Shown here piece by piece: positions 35,886-44,049 of a stretch of 64,000 bases of DNA. The notes below the pieces were generated by a model. The model searched no databases, was not told where the DNA came from, and saw only the letters and a list, made by a program, of their open reading frames with translations. The first letter of the stretch is position 1; each line of letters begins with the position of its first letter. This DNA comes from Affinundibacterium macrobrachii (lineage in GTDB: Bacteria > Pseudomonadota > Gammaproteobacteria > Burkholderiales > Burkholderiaceae_D): contig NZ_BMYT01000004.1 in NCBI RefSeq assembly GCF_014652415.1, forward strand, positions 1 through 64,000. The letters run 5' to 3'. The translations under genes and the position numbers were made by a program.

Positions 35886-37009
35886 AAAAAGTGTTGATAT
35901 GCGCCAGCATGATGCTGAGCGCACCAGTGATGGCACAAGTGAAGGATTGGAAACTCGGTGCGGTACTCGATGTCGCCTACACTTCCAAAGAATTGGGCTT
36001 GGGCCAACGTCAATCAGGCTTGGCTTTGGGTCATAGTGACGTGATGGCGCAAGGGCCATTGGGCGACTATTTTAGCGCGCAATTTGGCGTTGCCACCCAT
36101 AGTCACGAGAAGAAAATTGAAACCGAATTGGAGGAAGCTTGGTTGCAAACGCGTGCCTTGCCTTTCGGTTTGCAGGCACGTGTCGGTCGTTTTGGTTCGC
36201 AAATCGGGTATCAAAATGAGCAGCACCCGCATGCCGATGATTTCTCTGAACGCCCTTTGTTGTATCGCGCCTTTCTAGGTGGTCATTGGTTTGATGATGG
36301 CTTGCGCCTGAATTGGACAGCACCGACAGCACTGTATTTGAGTTTTGGCGCTGAAGTGTTTCGTGGCAAACAATTGGTGCAGGAAGCGATGCCCAGCCCG
36401 CAGTTCGGGATAGGCACTTTGACTGCTAAATTGGGCGGCGATGTTGGTCTATCGCATAGCTGGCAAGTCGGCTTGTCGCGCGTTCATAATAAGCGTGAAG
36501 CATTGCTTGAAGACGAGCACGATCATCATGAACATGAAGGCGAAGAGCATGGAGAAGAACATAACCACGCCCACGGTGCGCTGTTCCAAGGCAAAAAAAT
36601 GTGGATGGCGGACTTGACCTGGAAGTGGTCGCCGGATGGAAACAATCAACGTGAGCAGATTAAATTCAATGCTGAATTTGCGCGTGTCTCACAATTAAAT
36701 CGATTTGCAACACCATCCGACAAGCATTATGCAAGCTCGATTAGCTTGGTGTGGCGTTTTGATCCATCGTGGGAAATTGGCGGTCGTATGGACAGGCTAA
36801 AAGTCAGCACCCCACACGGTGATCATTTTCATCCGGGTCGACTAAAAGAAGACAGCGTGAGTTTGGCGTGGAAACAAAGCCATCGCCAAGTCGTGCGTTT
36901 GCAAGTGGCGCAGCAGCGTGACGCCTATGGTATGGATCACTTTACAAAACGGTCAGTACAACTACAAACGATATTTAGTTTTGGAGCGCACGGTGCACAT
37001 ACTTTCTAA
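35882..37009 (+). CDS. outer-membrane beta-barrel with a His-rich loop
   Basis: 375 residues with a signal peptide (cleavage VMA-QV, residue 19) and alternating strands ending in a C-terminal Phe, typical of an outer-membrane barrel. A long acidic/His loop (about 212-234, with DEHDHHEHEGEEHGEEHNHAH) would bind divalent metal at the cell surface or barrel mouth. Translational coupling to the AztD-like gene and to znuA suggests a porin-like route for zinc across the outer membrane. I do not know a named family for it. Confidence 0.78.
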   Translation: MKKVLICASMMLSAPVMAQVKDWKLGAVLDVAYTSKELGLGQRQSGLALGHSDVMAQGPLGDYFSAQFGVATHSHEKKIETELEEAWLQTRALPFGLQARVGRFGSQIGYQNEQHPHADDFSERPLLYRAFLGGHWFDDGLRLNWTAPTALYLSFGAEVFRGKQLVQEAMPSPQFGIGTLTAKLGGDVGLSHSWQVGLSRVHNKREALLEDEHDHHEHEGEEHGEEHNHAHGALFQGKKMWMADLTWKWSPDGNNQREQIKFNAEFARVSQLNRFATPSDKHYASSISLVWRFDPSWEIGGRMDRLKVSTPHGDHFHPGRLKEDSVSLAWKQSHRQVVRLQVAQQRDAYGMDHFTKRSVQLQTIFSFGAHGAHTF

Positions 37010-37925
37010 ACTCAAAACCACGTTACAAATTGCCTTGGTCAGCGGCGCTTTCGTAGCTAACGCTGGGGCACAGACGATAACTGTATTCGCGTGCGAACCG
37101 GAATGGGCTGCATTGACGCACGTGCTGCTACCCAATGCGAATATCCATGTGGCGACCCATGCCAAGCAAGATCCACATCACATCGAAGCAAGACCAGCGT
37201 TGATCGCGCAACTGCGTAGCGCAGATGTTGCGGTCTGCACCGGTGGTGAATTGGAATCTGCTTGGCTACCCATGTTGCAACAACGGGCTGGCAACTCGAA
37301 AGTGCAGAACGGTGCTCAAGGCATGTTCTTCGCGTCGGGACAAGTCGAGATGATTGATCCTCGTCCTGGTGTGGTCGGAACACCGTTCTCAGGTGACGTC
37401 CATGCCGAGGGAAATCCACATTTTCATACTGACCCGCATCGTTTTTTGAAAGTGGCACATGCTTTGTCCAAACGCTTTGCTAGTTTGTTCCCACAAGAAG
37501 CCTCTGCTATCAATCAGCGTACACAAGCATTCAGCCAAATGTGGTCACAGCAAGTCCAGCAGTGGGAGAAGCGTGCTGCCTCGCTCAAGGGAATGCGGGT
37601 AGCATCGCAACATACGACCTTTGCTTACTTGTGGCGCTGGCTTGGTATCGAACAAATCAGTGATTTGGAACCGAAACCAGGGATGGCACCAACACCAGCG
37701 CATCTGCAGCGTCAATTGAGTTTGCTACAAACGACGCCTGTTGAAGCGGTGGTCGTGGCAGCTTACCAAGACCCGCGCGCTGCTAAGTGGTTAACTAGCC
37801 AGTCGGGTATTCAAGCGCCTTTATTGGTCTTGCCTGCGACCACAGAAAACCCTTTAGCAGCCGACGCCTTAGTGACCTGGTATGAGCAACTAATCACTAG
37901 TTTGGTGAAGGTGAGAGCCAAATGA
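36993..37925 (+). CDS. znuA: ZnuA-like zinc-binding protein of an ABC importer
   Basis: 310 residues from GTG 36993 (GGAG seven bases upstream; overlaps the previous gene by 17 bases). Signal peptide to about residue 27 (NAGA-QT). Cluster A-I fold with ligand candidates in KQDPHHIEARP (H62/H63), GNPHFHTDPHR and ASQHTTFAYL, plus a late Asp in AAYQDPRAAK. The usual His-rich ZnuA loop is absent, as in AztC-type proteins that depend on AztD. It binds zinc in the periplasm for ZnuB. Confidence 0.88.
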   Translation: MHILSKLKTTLQIALVSGAFVANAGAQTITVFACEPEWAALTHVLLPNANIHVATHAKQDPHHIEARPALIAQLRSADVAVCTGGELESAWLPMLQQRAGNSKVQNGAQGMFFASGQVEMIDPRPGVVGTPFSGDVHAEGNPHFHTDPHRFLKVAHALSKRFASLFPQEASAINQRTQAFSQMWSQQVQQWEKRAASLKGMRVASQHTTFAYLWRWLGIEQISDLEPKPGMAPTPAHLQRQLSLLQTTPVEAVVVAAYQDPRAAKWLTSQSGIQAPLLVLPATTENPLAADALVTWYEQLITSLVKVRAK

Positions 37926-38668
37926 TGGAGTGGTGGTTTTTAGTGCCTATCCTAGCGCTAGCGTTTGGGGTCATGGCATTAGCACCGCTGGGCGTGCAAG
38001 TCTTGTCGCGTGGTGTGGTCTTTATTGATCTAGCGCTGGCGCAGGCTGCCGCCGCAGCGGCACTTTGGGTGTCTGTTGTCATGCATGACTCCAATGCCGT
38101 GACCACACAAATTTTCGCCGCTTTGGGTGCGCTGCTGTGCGCGGGGCTAGTAGCGGGTATGGCAAAGCGCTGGCCCGCACAGCGTGAGGCTTTGATTGGC
38201 TTAGTGTATGTCGCGGGTGCCAGCTTATCTTTATTGGGTGCGCGTATCGATGCTCATGGTCGCGAAAGAATGGCGGAGTTATTAGCTGCCGATATGCTGT
38301 GGGCAAGCTGGCCACAAGTCGCTTCATTAGCGGCTTGTGCAGTCGTTCTTGGTTTGGTTTTGTTATTGGCGCAGTCATCGTTAAAGAAGGATCTGATTTT
38401 TTATCCACTCTTTGCCGTGATCGCCAGTATGGCAGTTCCAATTCTTGGCTTGTTTGTGGTGTTCGCCAGTTTAATCAGCCCAGCCTTGTGGGTGCATCGC
38501 GGCTTATCTTTGAGCTTAGCGATAGCCGTGACGATTGTGGCTGCGGGTTTAGGTCTAAGTGCATCTTGGTATTTTGATGCACCGAGTGGCGCATGTGTTG
38601 CATTGGCTTTGGCGATGTTTGGTGCAGCAAGCGCGCTGCGTCCGCAAGCAAGCAGGCTTGGTACTTGA
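37922..38668 (+). CDS. znuB: zinc ABC transporter permease (ZnuB/AztB-type)
   Basis: 248 residues, eight or so membrane helices, with the ABC-3 family features GVVFIDLALAQAAAAAA, LIGLVYVAGASLSLL and a conserved late segment VPILGLFVVFASLISPAL. ATG 37922 overlaps the znuA stop (ATGATG gives a second possible start at 37925). No ZnuC ATPase follows; a strong terminator-like hairpin does. The energising ATPase must be encoded elsewhere. Confidence 0.9.
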   Translation: MMEWWFLVPILALAFGVMALAPLGVQVLSRGVVFIDLALAQAAAAAALWVSVVMHDSNAVTTQIFAALGALLCAGLVAGMAKRWPAQREALIGLVYVAGASLSLLGARIDAHGRERMAELLAADMLWASWPQVASLAACAVVLGLVLLLAQSSLKKDLIFYPLFAVIASMAVPILGLFVVFASLISPALWVHRGLSLSLAIAVTIVAAGLGLSASWYFDAPSGACVALALAMFGAASALRPQASRLGT

Positions 38669-38698
38669 AATTTCTCTTGTGCGGCATCTTAAGTAAAA

Positions 38699-38728
38699 TC
38701 ATGCGTGCTGATTAGTCAGCACGCATGA
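38699..38728. terminator. strong hairpin terminator after znuB
   Basis: TCATGCGTGCTGA / TCAGCACGCATGA, a 13-bp perfect stem with a TTAG loop. On the minus strand it is followed by TTTTAC, so it best terminates the left-going gene at 38829, but it also caps the zinc operon. Confidence 0.75.
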
Positions 38729-38828
38729 CGTTGATCGGCAGTTCAAGAGTGTAATTACAAAAATGCTGATATGTATTGACGACCGATTGCAATCCATGAG
38801 GGCTTATTGACCTCATGAACCTCACTAC

Positions 38829-39188
38829 CTACACAAGGCCTAGTTCCTTGTAGCTGACATAGCCCGTCTTGGTGAGCGCAGCGAGTTCCTTGAATAAAGT
38901 CTTGTCGGATGCCGCGAAGTTGAAACAAGATTTACCCTGCATACGCGCCTTGAGCTCTGGCGACACGCCTTCCAATAGTTCGGGTTTTACATAGATCGGC
39001 ATTAGGTGAAAACTGACATAGGCCTTTTTGATCTGAACCGCACCGAAGAACAGCGGCTTCTTGTTCTTTTGAATGTGCGCGGTATCCACATACAATTCAG
39101 TGGCATCGTCTTTGATTGAAACAAGCTTCTCGGCATAGGGAAGCAAGATTGCTCGGAGTTCTTTGAAGACGGTTTCAAGGTCGGTCAT
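38829..39188 (-). CDS. conserved DUF1801-like small protein
   Basis: 119 residues. It begins MTDLETVFKELRAILLPYAEKLV and has KKPLFFGAVQIKKAYVSFHLMPIY, resembling the DUF1801/YdhG group of small soluble proteins. The role is unknown. ATG preceded by GGAAAAACC. A hairpin with a T-run lies 100 bp downstream. Confidence 0.7.
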   Translation of the reverse strand: MTDLETVFKELRAILLPYAEKLVSIKDDATELYVDTAHIQKNKKPLFFGAVQIKKAYVSFHLMPIYVKPELLEGVSPELKARMQGKSCFNFAASDKTLFKELAALTKTGYVSYKELGLV

Positions 39189-39293
39189 GGTTTTTCCAAT
39201 TGGGGGCGTTGAGGTTTGTTTTCGAGAGTTGATGTCGAGGCGTTGGGATCACATTTATATCGACGAATGAATATGAAAGTGTCATTTGCGATT

Positions 39294-39806
39294 TCAGCGG
39301 ATTGTCTTGTTAGTGGTTTGCCACATTTCAAAAGCAGACAGCAAGATATCATTTTCGTCGAATACATTTCCAACGTGCTGTATTTCTGTATTCGGTGCTA
39401 AGCATTTTAAATTCAACATTAATTCAAACAAGCCTTCAATCGCTCCTCGATTCCATTTCTTACCCATTCTGTAATCTAAGGATATCTGAGTAGATCCTAG
39501 AATAAACAAACCAAGGTCTGGAATGATGGCACCGGAACTTGATCTCATGCCTCCGAAAACGACATGGAATGGTTCAGCCTCGCCACTCAGCAAAAGCTCA
39601 GCGGGATTTTCACCGAACTTAATTGGAACTTCGATTTCTTTCGATTTCGACCAATAATAGGCACCTTGCGAGACAAGACAAGATGCCTGCCGCTGGACGA
39701 GAGCATACGCCCCAGAAGAACGTTTTTCTTCGCCGAAATCAAACTCTATGTCTGGTAACGAACCATCATTTTCAGACAATATTTGAGAAACGGAGTGTAA
39801 ATTCAT
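39294..39806 (-). CDS. hypothetical protein, unrecognised
   Basis: 170 residues, soluble, with no signal peptide or membrane segment. A Gly/Ser-rich middle (GGMRSSSGAIIPDLGLFILG) suggests a beta-rich fold. No ribosome-binding site is evident. I recognise no family. Its length and amino-acid composition look like a real protein. Confidence 0.55.
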   Translation of the reverse strand: MNLHSVSQILSENDGSLPDIEFDFGEEKRSSGAYALVQRQASCLVSQGAYYWSKSKEIEVPIKFGENPAELLLSGEAEPFHVVFGGMRSSSGAIIPDLGLFILGSTQISLDYRMGKKWNRGAIEGLFELMLNLKCLAPNTEIQHVGNVFDENDILLSAFEMWQTTNKTIR

Positions 39807-39951
39807 TTTGATCGCTAACGCAAATGTGGAGTGAGCCGCGCAATACAGCGAAAACGAAGGCTCAACGATATCACTACTTTACTTTCGCCTGTCTTTTGAT
39901 GCGAGCCCAAATCAACATGATGAAATACCCTAAAAAATAGCCGATAACGCA

Positions 39952-40239
39952 TTACAACAGACTAATTATGAATAGTAACGGCAACATAAATATTGCTGAG
40001 CCTCGTACTGATTCGAAAAGCAGACTGATCGTAAGCGCGACAGCACCGAGTGCAGCGATACCCCCAAAGTATACTGGTGGTTGAGAAATCTTCGCTCCAC
40101 CTACAAGGGCATTAAAAATAAAGAGGCACGCAATGGCGATGTTGCTTACCTCACCACTTAGCCAACATAGTGCAAAGAATATGAAGACAGTAGCAATGCT
40201 AAGTGAGCCTGGGCTATGTCTAATCATTGAAAGTGTCAT
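39952..40239 (-). CDS. small hydrophobic membrane protein, unrecognised
   Basis: 95 residues from the ATG at 40239, which has AGG eight bases upstream; a longer version starting at 40407 would add 56 residues of poor quality. Three hydrophobic segments (about 12-30, 34-52, 57-90). No known family. Real-gene status is uncertain. Confidence 0.45.
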   Translation of the reverse strand: MTLSMIRHSPGSLSIATVFIFFALCWLSGEVSNIAIACLFIFNALVGGAKISQPPVYFGGIAALGAVALTISLLFESVRGSAIFMLPLLFIISLL

Positions 40240-40754
40240 TGCGCTAGCCTGATTTAATTTCACAAACAAAAAACATACTCTAACATTAATCAAAAGACAA
40301 TTTGTTTTCATACTTTTGACACCCGAATTGCGTCTGATTGTTCCTAGATGTGAATGATGAATAGTGTTTAACGAAACAACCAAAAACTGCGAGCGATACA
40401 CAATCAAGTCATCTCATTCTTCACCTAGACGATCTGCACTTACTTTGTGTAGAAAGTCGTTCGAGAGACAACCGTCATGAAAAAATCATGTAAAAAAATC
40501 ATGATTGCAGCGTACAGCCGTTTAGCAAAATAACCAGTGAGATGTAGTTGAAATGCGCTTTCAATTCCTGGAATTGAAGGCATTATACTGCCAAGGTATC
40601 TGCGGTAATGTTTTTGGTAAATTCAGAAATTAAATATGATTTTGCCTACTTAAAAACTGATTTGAATCAATTAGCCGGCAGCGACATCGGTTAAAATTCG
40701 TTGGCAGATAGAATTTTCTGTCTTTGTGTTGATTCATAAATCCCTTTTGTTTCC
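40240..40754. other. intergenic region before the DUF2946/MbnPH cluster
   Basis: 515 bp. Contains a near-repeat ATGAAAAAATC / ATGTAAAAAAATC (around 40477-40500) and the 19-bp palindrome listed next. No gene seen. Confidence 0.5.
40560..40578. promoter_or_regulatory. 19-bp palindrome, operator candidate
   Basis: TTCAATTCC-T-GGAATTGAA, a perfect 9-1-9 palindrome, about 175 bp upstream of the DUF2946 gene. Confidence 0.5.
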
Positions 40755-41207
40755 ATGCTACGAACCCAACTAAATCAGCGTCTCTTTAGCTGGATCGCCA
40801 TTTTTGCGATTCTGCTCAACACGCTTATGCCTTTGGTTTCTCAAGCAGTGGAGTTGAAGACGGGTAAGCGACTTAATTTTACTTCTCAGTCGCAAGTGTC
40901 GGAGTCGGGGGCTTGGCAAGAATTGTGTTCTGCCAATGGCTCGGTATGGATCAAGCTCGCCGCTGATGGCAGTATTCTTGCTCAAAGCAAGGACAAGCCA
41001 GCCGATGCTCCTATCTCGATTCATCTTGAGCATTGCTCTTACTGTGTGACGCACGCGGGTAGTTTTGGGCTCGCTGTTACGCAATTTGTCTATTCCTTTG
41101 TTCTGGCGGAACACGCGCGGTCGTATAGTCCGCTTTCAACATTCTTTCATACCCAAATAGCTTGGATGGCACCCGCTGTCCGCGCGCCCCCACGCCTTAT
41201 TTCTTAA
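40755..41207 (+). CDS. DUF2946 protein
   Basis: 150 residues with an N-terminal membrane/signal helix (about 12-31) and a periplasmic part with HLEHCSYCVTHAGS and the family ending APAVRAPP. DUF2946 proteins are short, poorly described and often encoded next to copper or TonB-receptor genes; the second one in this window (57062-57439) is next to copper genes. It opens a cluster that runs to the MbnH-like gene. Confidence 0.8.
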   Translation: MLRTQLNQRLFSWIAIFAILLNTLMPLVSQAVELKTGKRLNFTSQSQVSESGAWQELCSANGSVWIKLAADGSILAQSKDKPADAPISIHLEHCSYCVTHAGSFGLAVTQFVYSFVLAEHARSYSPLSTFFHTQIAWMAPAVRAPPRLIS

Positions 41208-41233
41208 TTCCCTTTGTGTTCCTTGAACAGGTT

Positions 41234-41249
41234 TGATCAATTTTGATCA
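41234..41249. promoter_or_regulatory. 7-2-7 palindrome before the Crp/Fnr gene
   Basis: TGATCAATTTTGATCA, centred about 105 bp before the regulator start. It contains the TTGAT/ATCAA half-sites of FNR-type regulators but in the everted order, so it is not a standard FNR box. Confidence 0.45.
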
Positions 41250-41345
41250 GGCTTCGCTGCGCTGTGGCGAGCTGATCTCAATCTGTTCTGGTTTTGTTAA
41301 AACGCATTGCTTGTTTCTATGGTGGAAGCAGGCGAAGGATAAGAA

Positions 41346-41948
41346 ATGAAACATCATTTAACCCACCGTCGTGCGCGTCAACTTGAGGCGCGTGAAGAGT
41401 TGAGCTCACGTGATATGCAATTACTTTGGCGCATCGAGTCAGGTTCTATGCGAATTGATAGTATCGGCGAGGATGGCAGTTTGAACTTTGTTCGCTTGGC
41501 GATTGCTGGCGACATCTTGGGAATGGAATACGTTGCAGGTTTGAACGAATCTTTACTGATTCGTGCGCTGGTTCCTGTGCGCTTGGCACCCTTAAATGTC
41601 GTTGAGGCACCTCAGCTTATGCCACTCATGCTTGAATCCTTAAGTAAGGTACATCAACGTTGTCGCGAAGTGGTGAGCATGCGAACAGGCGCTGTCGAAG
41701 ACCGTATCAAACGATTGCTACGTATCTTGTCGGTTGTTGAGGCTAACTCTGATGTGTCTGCAACTTGCAATCTTCCAAGCCTCGGCAATATTGCTGAGAT
41801 CATTCACTCAACCCCCGAAACTGTCTGCCGTGTACTGGCTAGCCTGCGTAAGCAGCATGTGCTGGAAAAAACGACCCCGACCAATATTCGTAGCAAGGGC
41901 TTGGATTTTCACCAACACAGAGTTGCAACACATGCGCTAGCCGCGTGA
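41346..41948 (+). CDS. Crp/Fnr-family transcription regulator
   Basis: 200 residues. A shortened cyclic-nucleotide-type sensor domain (about 20-95, with GDILGMEYVAG), the long dimerisation helix (about 100-125), and the winged helix with NIAEIIHSTPETVCRVLASLRKQ. There are no N-terminal cysteines for an Fnr iron-sulfur cluster. A good ribosome-binding site (AAGGAT) precedes the ATG. It sits between the DUF2946 gene and the outer-membrane/MbnPH genes and probably controls them. Confidence 0.87.
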   Translation: MKHHLTHRRARQLEAREELSSRDMQLLWRIESGSMRIDSIGEDGSLNFVRLAIAGDILGMEYVAGLNESLLIRALVPVRLAPLNVVEAPQLMPLMLESLSKVHQRCREVVSMRTGAVEDRIKRLLRILSVVEANSDVSATCNLPSLGNIAEIIHSTPETVCRVLASLRKQHVLEKTTPTNIRSKGLDFHQHRVATHALAA

Positions 41949-42055
41949 TCCGATAGCTTCTGCTTAGTCACTCTCTGCTCCTTATTGGAGTGGAGCGTGA
42001 CAACGCGCAGAGACCGATGCAGCAGGAAAAAGTTTTACTTAATCACGACAAAACT

Positions 42056-43033
42056 ATGAAATACAACAATCATTTAATGCCATTAAAAATGGCCGCTTTG
42101 ATTTGGTCAGCAGTCGAATTGCTGAGTTATTCGGAGCAGGCGCAGGCTTCTTGCGGTAGTAGCTTCTGCTTGGTGAATACCGATTGGGCGGTGCAGGGCG
42201 CTTGGATGGAACGTGGATATCGCTACGATCTACGTTTTGAAACCGTGCGTCAAGATCAGCTAATGCGCGGCTCCAAAAAAGTCAATTTGACGGGTTTTGA
42301 AGCGCGCGATGCAGAGCAAGATACAGACAGCCGCCGTTGGTTGTTGAATGTCGATCATGGTATTAACGAAAACTGGGGCGTCTCTGCCGCCATTCCTTTT
42401 ATTGATCGGCGTCATCAACATGCGGAAGCAGGGCAGCCGGTTAGTTGGAATTTTCGCCAAATCGGTGATGCACGGATCACCGCGCGCTATCAAACAGGTT
42501 TGCAAGATACCAAGGATGGCGGCGCCGCCGTGGTAGGAGCACATGTAGGAATCAAGCTTGCCACCGGTAAGTTTGATATTGCCAATTTGACGGGAACCAA
42601 GGCGGAAAGAAGTTTGCAGCCAGGTACGGGCACCAACGATCTGTTGGCAAGTGTTTACTACCGTAGAGTGCTCTCGGATATCGCGACGACATGGTTTGTA
42701 CAAGCCAATTTGGAAGCACCATTGCAAGAACGTGATGGCTTCAAGCCGGGTCGCAAAATCGGTATCGATCTTGGTATTCGTACACTATGGACTAGCTCTT
42801 TGTCGCCCATGTTGCAATTGAATTTCCAGCACCGTGCATCTGATTCTGGCATCTATGCTGAACCAGCCGATTCAGGCGGGCGCAGCCTGTCGATCAGTCC
42901 AGGGTTGAGCTACAAAATTACACCGCAGACCCATGCCTATGGATTCGTACAAGTCCCTGTTTATCAGCAGGTCACCGGTCAGCAACTAAGCCCTAAGTGG
43001 GCAGCGACCGTCGGCATTCAATCGCATTTTTAA
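42056..43033 (+). CDS. outer-membrane beta-barrel protein of the MbnPH cluster
   Basis: 325 residues from ATG 42056, which gives a normal signal peptide (cleavage QAQA-SC near residue 32). Upstream starts (41990, 42017) would put a charged stretch before it. The mature part starts SCGSSFCLVNTDW and then alternates strand and turn with a C-terminal Phe (GIQSHF). The sequence RRWLLNVDHGINENWGVSAAIPF is typical of transporter-type barrels. Likely an outer-membrane conduit or surface protein for the metal system encoded downstream. Confidence 0.78.
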   Translation: MKYNNHLMPLKMAALIWSAVELLSYSEQAQASCGSSFCLVNTDWAVQGAWMERGYRYDLRFETVRQDQLMRGSKKVNLTGFEARDAEQDTDSRRWLLNVDHGINENWGVSAAIPFIDRRHQHAEAGQPVSWNFRQIGDARITARYQTGLQDTKDGGAAVVGAHVGIKLATGKFDIANLTGTKAERSLQPGTGTNDLLASVYYRRVLSDIATTWFVQANLEAPLQERDGFKPGRKIGIDLGIRTLWTSSLSPMLQLNFQHRASDSGIYAEPADSGGRSLSISPGLSYKITPQTHAYGFVQVPVYQQVTGQQLSPKWAATVGIQSHF

Positions 43034-43074
43034 TCGATTACTTACTTTCTTACCCATTTTTTTTAGGATATACA

Positions 43075-44028
43075 ATGAAATTTTCACATACTTCAAGCAT
43101 CACATCATTCACGATCATCGCAGCAAGTCTAACTCTGACTGCTTGTGGAGGCTCCAGTAGCCCAGCGGCACCAACTGCGCCGACTTACCCTGCGACCATG
43201 CAAGTTAGCGTCAATTTTGATTTGCTGGCAAATGGCAGTGCAGTGAAATGCGGCACAGCGATTACCAGTCTTGGAAGCAAAGCGACGACCGCAGAATTAA
43301 AAGATGCGCGCTTCTATATTTCTAATGTGAATCTCATTGATGCGAACGATAAAGCTGTTCCAGTGACATTGACTGCGAACGACTGGCAGAACGATAAGGT
43401 CACCTTGATTAGCCTGATTGATGGCGGAAGCGCTGCTTGCGGCGGTACGATTTTACCGACGAATGCTGTCATCACGGGCACAGTGCCAGGCGCTGCCTAC
43501 AAGGGTATCTCTTATGAAATTGGTGTGCCGACAGAGCTAAATCATAGTGATTATGCTGCTGCCGCAAAACCTTTGAATGTGCAAGCTATGGCGTGGAGCT
43601 GGACATCTGGCCGCAAGTTCATGAAGTTAGAAGTCAATCCTGTCGGTGGCGTGGACGTGGTACGAACCAATACAACGACAACTCCTCCAACGACAACGAC
43701 CAACAAGGCTAGCACATGGAATGTACATTTGGGCTCAGGCGGTTGCACAACCAATGCAACGACTGGCGCCTATAGCTGTACCAATTCCAATCGCATGTTA
43801 GTCAAGTTGGCGAGTTTCGATTACAACACACAAAAAATCTCTTTAGATTTAAATGCCTTATTTGCAGGTAGTGATTTGACCACCGACTTGGCTGGTGCAA
43901 CAGGTTGTATGTCTGGCGCTACTGATACCGATTGCAAAGCGATTTTTGAAAACATGAAAATTAATTTGTCGACAGGTGCGACGACCTCGGCGGGCGTGCA
44001 ATCCATCTTCGTCGCGCGTACCAAATAA
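43075..44028 (+). CDS. MbnP-family lipoprotein (metallo-mystery pair, four-Cys protein)
   Basis: 317 residues. Lipobox LTLTAC with CGGSSSP after it, then the MbnP/TIGR04052 fold: AVKCGTAI, DARFYISNVNLI, SAACGGTI, the Trp-containing MAWSWTSGRKFMKLE (W174, W176), and C-terminal cysteines in GCMSGATDTDC. In the characterised MbnP a tryptophan is oxidised to kynurenine by the partner MbnH and then binds copper. AGGA six bases upstream supports ATG 43075. The partner gene follows immediately. Confidence 0.88.
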   Translation: MKFSHTSSITSFTIIAASLTLTACGGSSSPAAPTAPTYPATMQVSVNFDLLANGSAVKCGTAITSLGSKATTAELKDARFYISNVNLIDANDKAVPVTLTANDWQNDKVTLISLIDGGSAACGGTILPTNAVITGTVPGAAYKGISYEIGVPTELNHSDYAAAAKPLNVQAMAWSWTSGRKFMKLEVNPVGGVDVVRTNTTTTPPTTTTNKASTWNVHLGSGGCTTNATTGAYSCTNSNRMLVKLASFDYNTQKISLDLNALFAGSDLTTDLAGATGCMSGATDTDCKAIFENMKINLSTGATTSAGVQSIFVARTK

Positions 44029-44049
44029 TGAGATTAATGAAAAAAGTAA

